Assembly: GCA_021818065.1 (NCBI GenBank)
Contig: JAKAFC010000006.1
Coordinates: 1-35,827 of the forward strand
Origin: Pseudomonadota bacterium
GTDB taxonomy: Bacteria; Pseudomonadota; Gammaproteobacteria; Burkholderiales; Burkholderiaceae_C
Reading direction: 5' to 3'
Length of the DNA stretch: 35,827 nucleotides
Shown here: positions 34,167-35,827 of the stretch, one piece after another
How the letters are laid out: every line of letters starts with the position of its first letter
Position numbering within the stretch: position 1 is the stretch's first letter
Made by a program: the position numbers and the translations under genes
Notes under the pieces: generated by a model
Told to the model about the DNA's origin: nothing
Seen by the model: only the letters and a program-made list of their open reading frames with translations
Databases searched by the model: none

Positions 34167-34217
34167 GGCGGGCAAAAAGGCTGCAGTTTAGGCGCTGGCC
34201 AGCGCGCCAAAACACAG

Positions 34218-34251
34218 AACCGGGTGGCATGCCTCGGCACCCCACCCGGTT
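34218..34251 (-). terminator. Putative terminator downstream of the MBL-fold hydrolase
   Basis: Arms AACCGGGTGG / CCACCCGGTT with an inner TGCC/GGCA stem; minus-strand 3' side reads TCTGTGTTTTGG. Confidence 0.6.
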
Positions 34252-34266
34252 TACAAGCGACTGCGC

Positions 34267-35133
34267 TTACAGCGCGTTGACCGGCAGCTTGAGGTAGCTC
34301 ACGCCGTTGCCTTCCGCCTTGGGCATCTCGCCGGCGCGCACATTGATCTGCACTGAAGGCAGGATGAGCGCGGGCATGTTCAGCGTGGCGTCGCGCTTCT
34401 TGCGGAAGGCGACGAATTCGTCTTCGGTGGTGTTGGCGTTGAGTTGGATGTTGCCCTCGCGCTCGGCCTGCACCGTGGTCTGCCAGATGGGCTCGCGACC
34501 GCCGGGCATGTAGTCGTGGCAGAGGTAGAGCTTGGTTTGCGGCGGGAGGCTGTAGAGCTTGTGCACCGACTGGAACAGCACATGGGCATCCCCGCCCGGA
34601 AAGTCGCAGCGGGCCGTGCCGTAGTCGGGCATGAACAGGGTGTCGCCGACAAAGGCGCTGTCGCCCACCAGGTAGGTCACACAGGCGGGCGTGTGGCCGG
34701 GGGTGTGCATCACCTTGGCTTGCAGCTTGCCGATGGCAAAGGTTTCGCCGTCCTGGAACAGATGGTCGAAGGGGGAGCCGTCGGTGGGCATGGTGCTGTC
34801 GTTGAACACCTTGCTGAACACCTTTTGCACGTCCTGAATGTGCTCGCCGATGGCGATCTTGCCGCCGAACAGCTTTTTCAGATAAGGCGCCGCCGACAGG
34901 TGATCGGCGTGGGCGTGGCTTTCGAGCAGCCAGTCGACGGTGAGACCCTGCTCGCGCACGAAGGCGGCAATCTCGTCGGCGAATTCGGTCTTGGTGCGGC
35001 CCGAGGCATAGTCGAAATCGAGCACGCTATCCAGAATCGCGCAGTGCTTGGTCTCGGGGTCGATGATGCAGTGGGTCGCCGTGAACGTGGGGGCGTGGAA
35101 CCAGCTCTGAACGGTGGGGGTCTGCGTACTCAT
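34267..35133 (-). CDS. MBL-fold hydrolase, ETHE1/Blh-like (putative persulfide dioxygenase)
   Basis: 288 aa; LLESHAHADHLSAAPYLKKLFGGKIAIG, HTPGHTPACVTYLVGDSAFVGDTLFMPDYGTARCDFPGG; paired with a BigR-like regulator. Confidence 0.88.
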   Translation of the reverse strand: MSTQTPTVQSWFHAPTFTATHCIIDPETKHCAILDSVLDFDYASGRTKTEFADEIAAFVREQGLTVDWLLESHAHADHLSAAPYLKKLFGGKIAIGEHIQDVQKVFSKVFNDSTMPTDGSPFDHLFQDGETFAIGKLQAKVMHTPGHTPACVTYLVGDSAFVGDTLFMPDYGTARCDFPGGDAHVLFQSVHKLYSLPPQTKLYLCHDYMPGGREPIWQTTVQAEREGNIQLNANTTEDEFVAFRKKRDATLNMPALILPSVQINVRAGEMPKAEGNGVSYLKLPVNAL

Positions 35134-35170
35134 ACGGGTATCTCCTAGGCGTGATGCGTTGCAGAAACAC

Positions 35171-35200
35171 TATAGAAAAGCATATATTGTTTTTCCATTA
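35171..35200. promoter_or_regulatory. Candidate operator/overlapping divergent promoters between the MBL hydrolase and arsR-family genes
   Basis: AT-rich imperfect dyad GAAAAgcatatattgTTTTTC; plus strand TTGCAG-N18-TATATT; minus strand TATAGT -10-like hexamer. Confidence 0.55.
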
Positions 35201-35225
35201 GGAGTTACCTGATTGAGCCAAGTCA

Positions 35226-35570
35226 ATGTCAAGCGCCCAAGATTTTGAAATCCCCAGCGTCGACGTCATGCGCCGCAACTCGGAACAGGCTGGCGCCTTG
35301 CTCAAAACCCTGGGCAATCCCGACCGTCTGCTCATTCTGTGCCAGATCAACCGCGGAGAAATCTGCGTCAGCGACCTGGAAGCGGCCTGCGACGTCACCC
35401 AGCCCACCTTGTCGCAGCAGCTCACCGTGCTGCGGGCGCAAGGTCTGGTCAAAACCCGGCGCGAGGGCAAGCGCGTGTATTACAGCCTGGCCAGCCCAGC
35501 GGCGAGCGCCGTGCTGATGACGCTGTACCAGATTTACTGCCACGGCGGCAGCGACCCGCCGGGCAAATGA
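35226..35570 (+). CDS. ArsR-family regulator, BigR/SqrR-like persulfide sensor
   Basis: 114 aa; LLKTLGNPDRLLILCQI...QPTLSQQLTVLRAQGLVKTRREGKRVYYSL...LYQIYCHG: both cysteine positions of BigR/SqrR retained. Confidence 0.85.
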   Translation: MSSAQDFEIPSVDVMRRNSEQAGALLKTLGNPDRLLILCQINRGEICVSDLEAACDVTQPTLSQQLTVLRAQGLVKTRREGKRVYYSLASPAASAVLMTLYQIYCHGGSDPPGK

Positions 35571-35576
35571 GTTCGT

Positions 35577-35603
35577 GCCGCGGCGCTCGCATGTCGCCGC
35601 GGC
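35577..35603. repeat. Inverted repeat between the arsR-family gene and the YeeE-like gene
   Basis: GCCGCGGCG-ctcgcatgt-CGCCGCGGC, perfect 9-bp arms. Confidence 0.7.
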
Positions 35604-35682
35604 TCGGCAAGCGGCCTGACCAGATCACTGGCTGGCGTCAATAAAACCAGAGACAACATGCCATGTCACGAAGGAGAGACAG

Positions 35683-35827
35683 ATGTTCAGCATCGATTGG
35701 GCGCATTTCACGCCCGGCACGGCCATCCTCGGCGGGGCGCTGATCGGCGCCGCTGCGGGGGCGATGGCCCTGGGCGGCGGCAAGATCGCCGGCATCAGCG
35801 GCATTTTCGGGGGTGCCATCAACGAGG
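35683..35827 (+). CDS. YeeE/YedE-family (sulfur transport type) membrane protein, N-terminal fragment
   Basis: Manual translation MFSIDWAHFTPGTAILGGALIGAAAGAMALGGGKIAGISGIFGGAINE; RBS AAGGAGAG; truncated by the right edge so absent from the ORF track. Confidence 0.8.
   Translation, partial: MFSIDWAHFTPGTAILGGALIGAAAGAMALGGGKIAGISGIFGGAINE

Overview
The window is a GC-rich, gene-dense chromosomal segment. Gene content suggests a betaproteobacterium of Burkholderiales type, possibly Thiomonas-like; that is inference only. Most of it is recognisable core metabolism: (1) a complete cbb3 oxidase cluster on the minus strand (ccoI-ccoS-ccoN-ccoO-ccoQ-ccoP, plus a truncated ccoG) with two near-identical FNR-type boxes; (2) hrpA, carrying an in-frame, GC-rich, repeat-like insertion; (3) argA, yggX and a FadL-type porin; (4) an exonuclease/GIY-YIG fusion; (5) a full isc operon (iscR-iscS-iscU-iscA-hscB-hscA-fdx); (6) a LysR regulator with selD; (7) a TRAP DctQ/DctM pair with no visible DctP; (8) two Sco/SenC paralogs flanking a small exported orphan protein; (9) an orphan PhnD-like periplasmic protein; (10) clpB and tex; (11) a BigR/SqrR-like persulfide-responsive cluster (ETHE1/Blh-like hydrolase, ArsR regulator, start of a YeeE/YedE transporter). 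I see no CRISPR array, prophage, transposase, tRNA or rRNA. I did not find a convincing wholly new multi-gene system. The best second-look items are the in-frame repeat insertion in hrpA, the 37-nt perfect palindrome between ccoP and ccoG, the paired FNR boxes with a possible leaderless ccoI, the nested palindromes at the iscR promoter, and the small exported ORF between the two sco genes.
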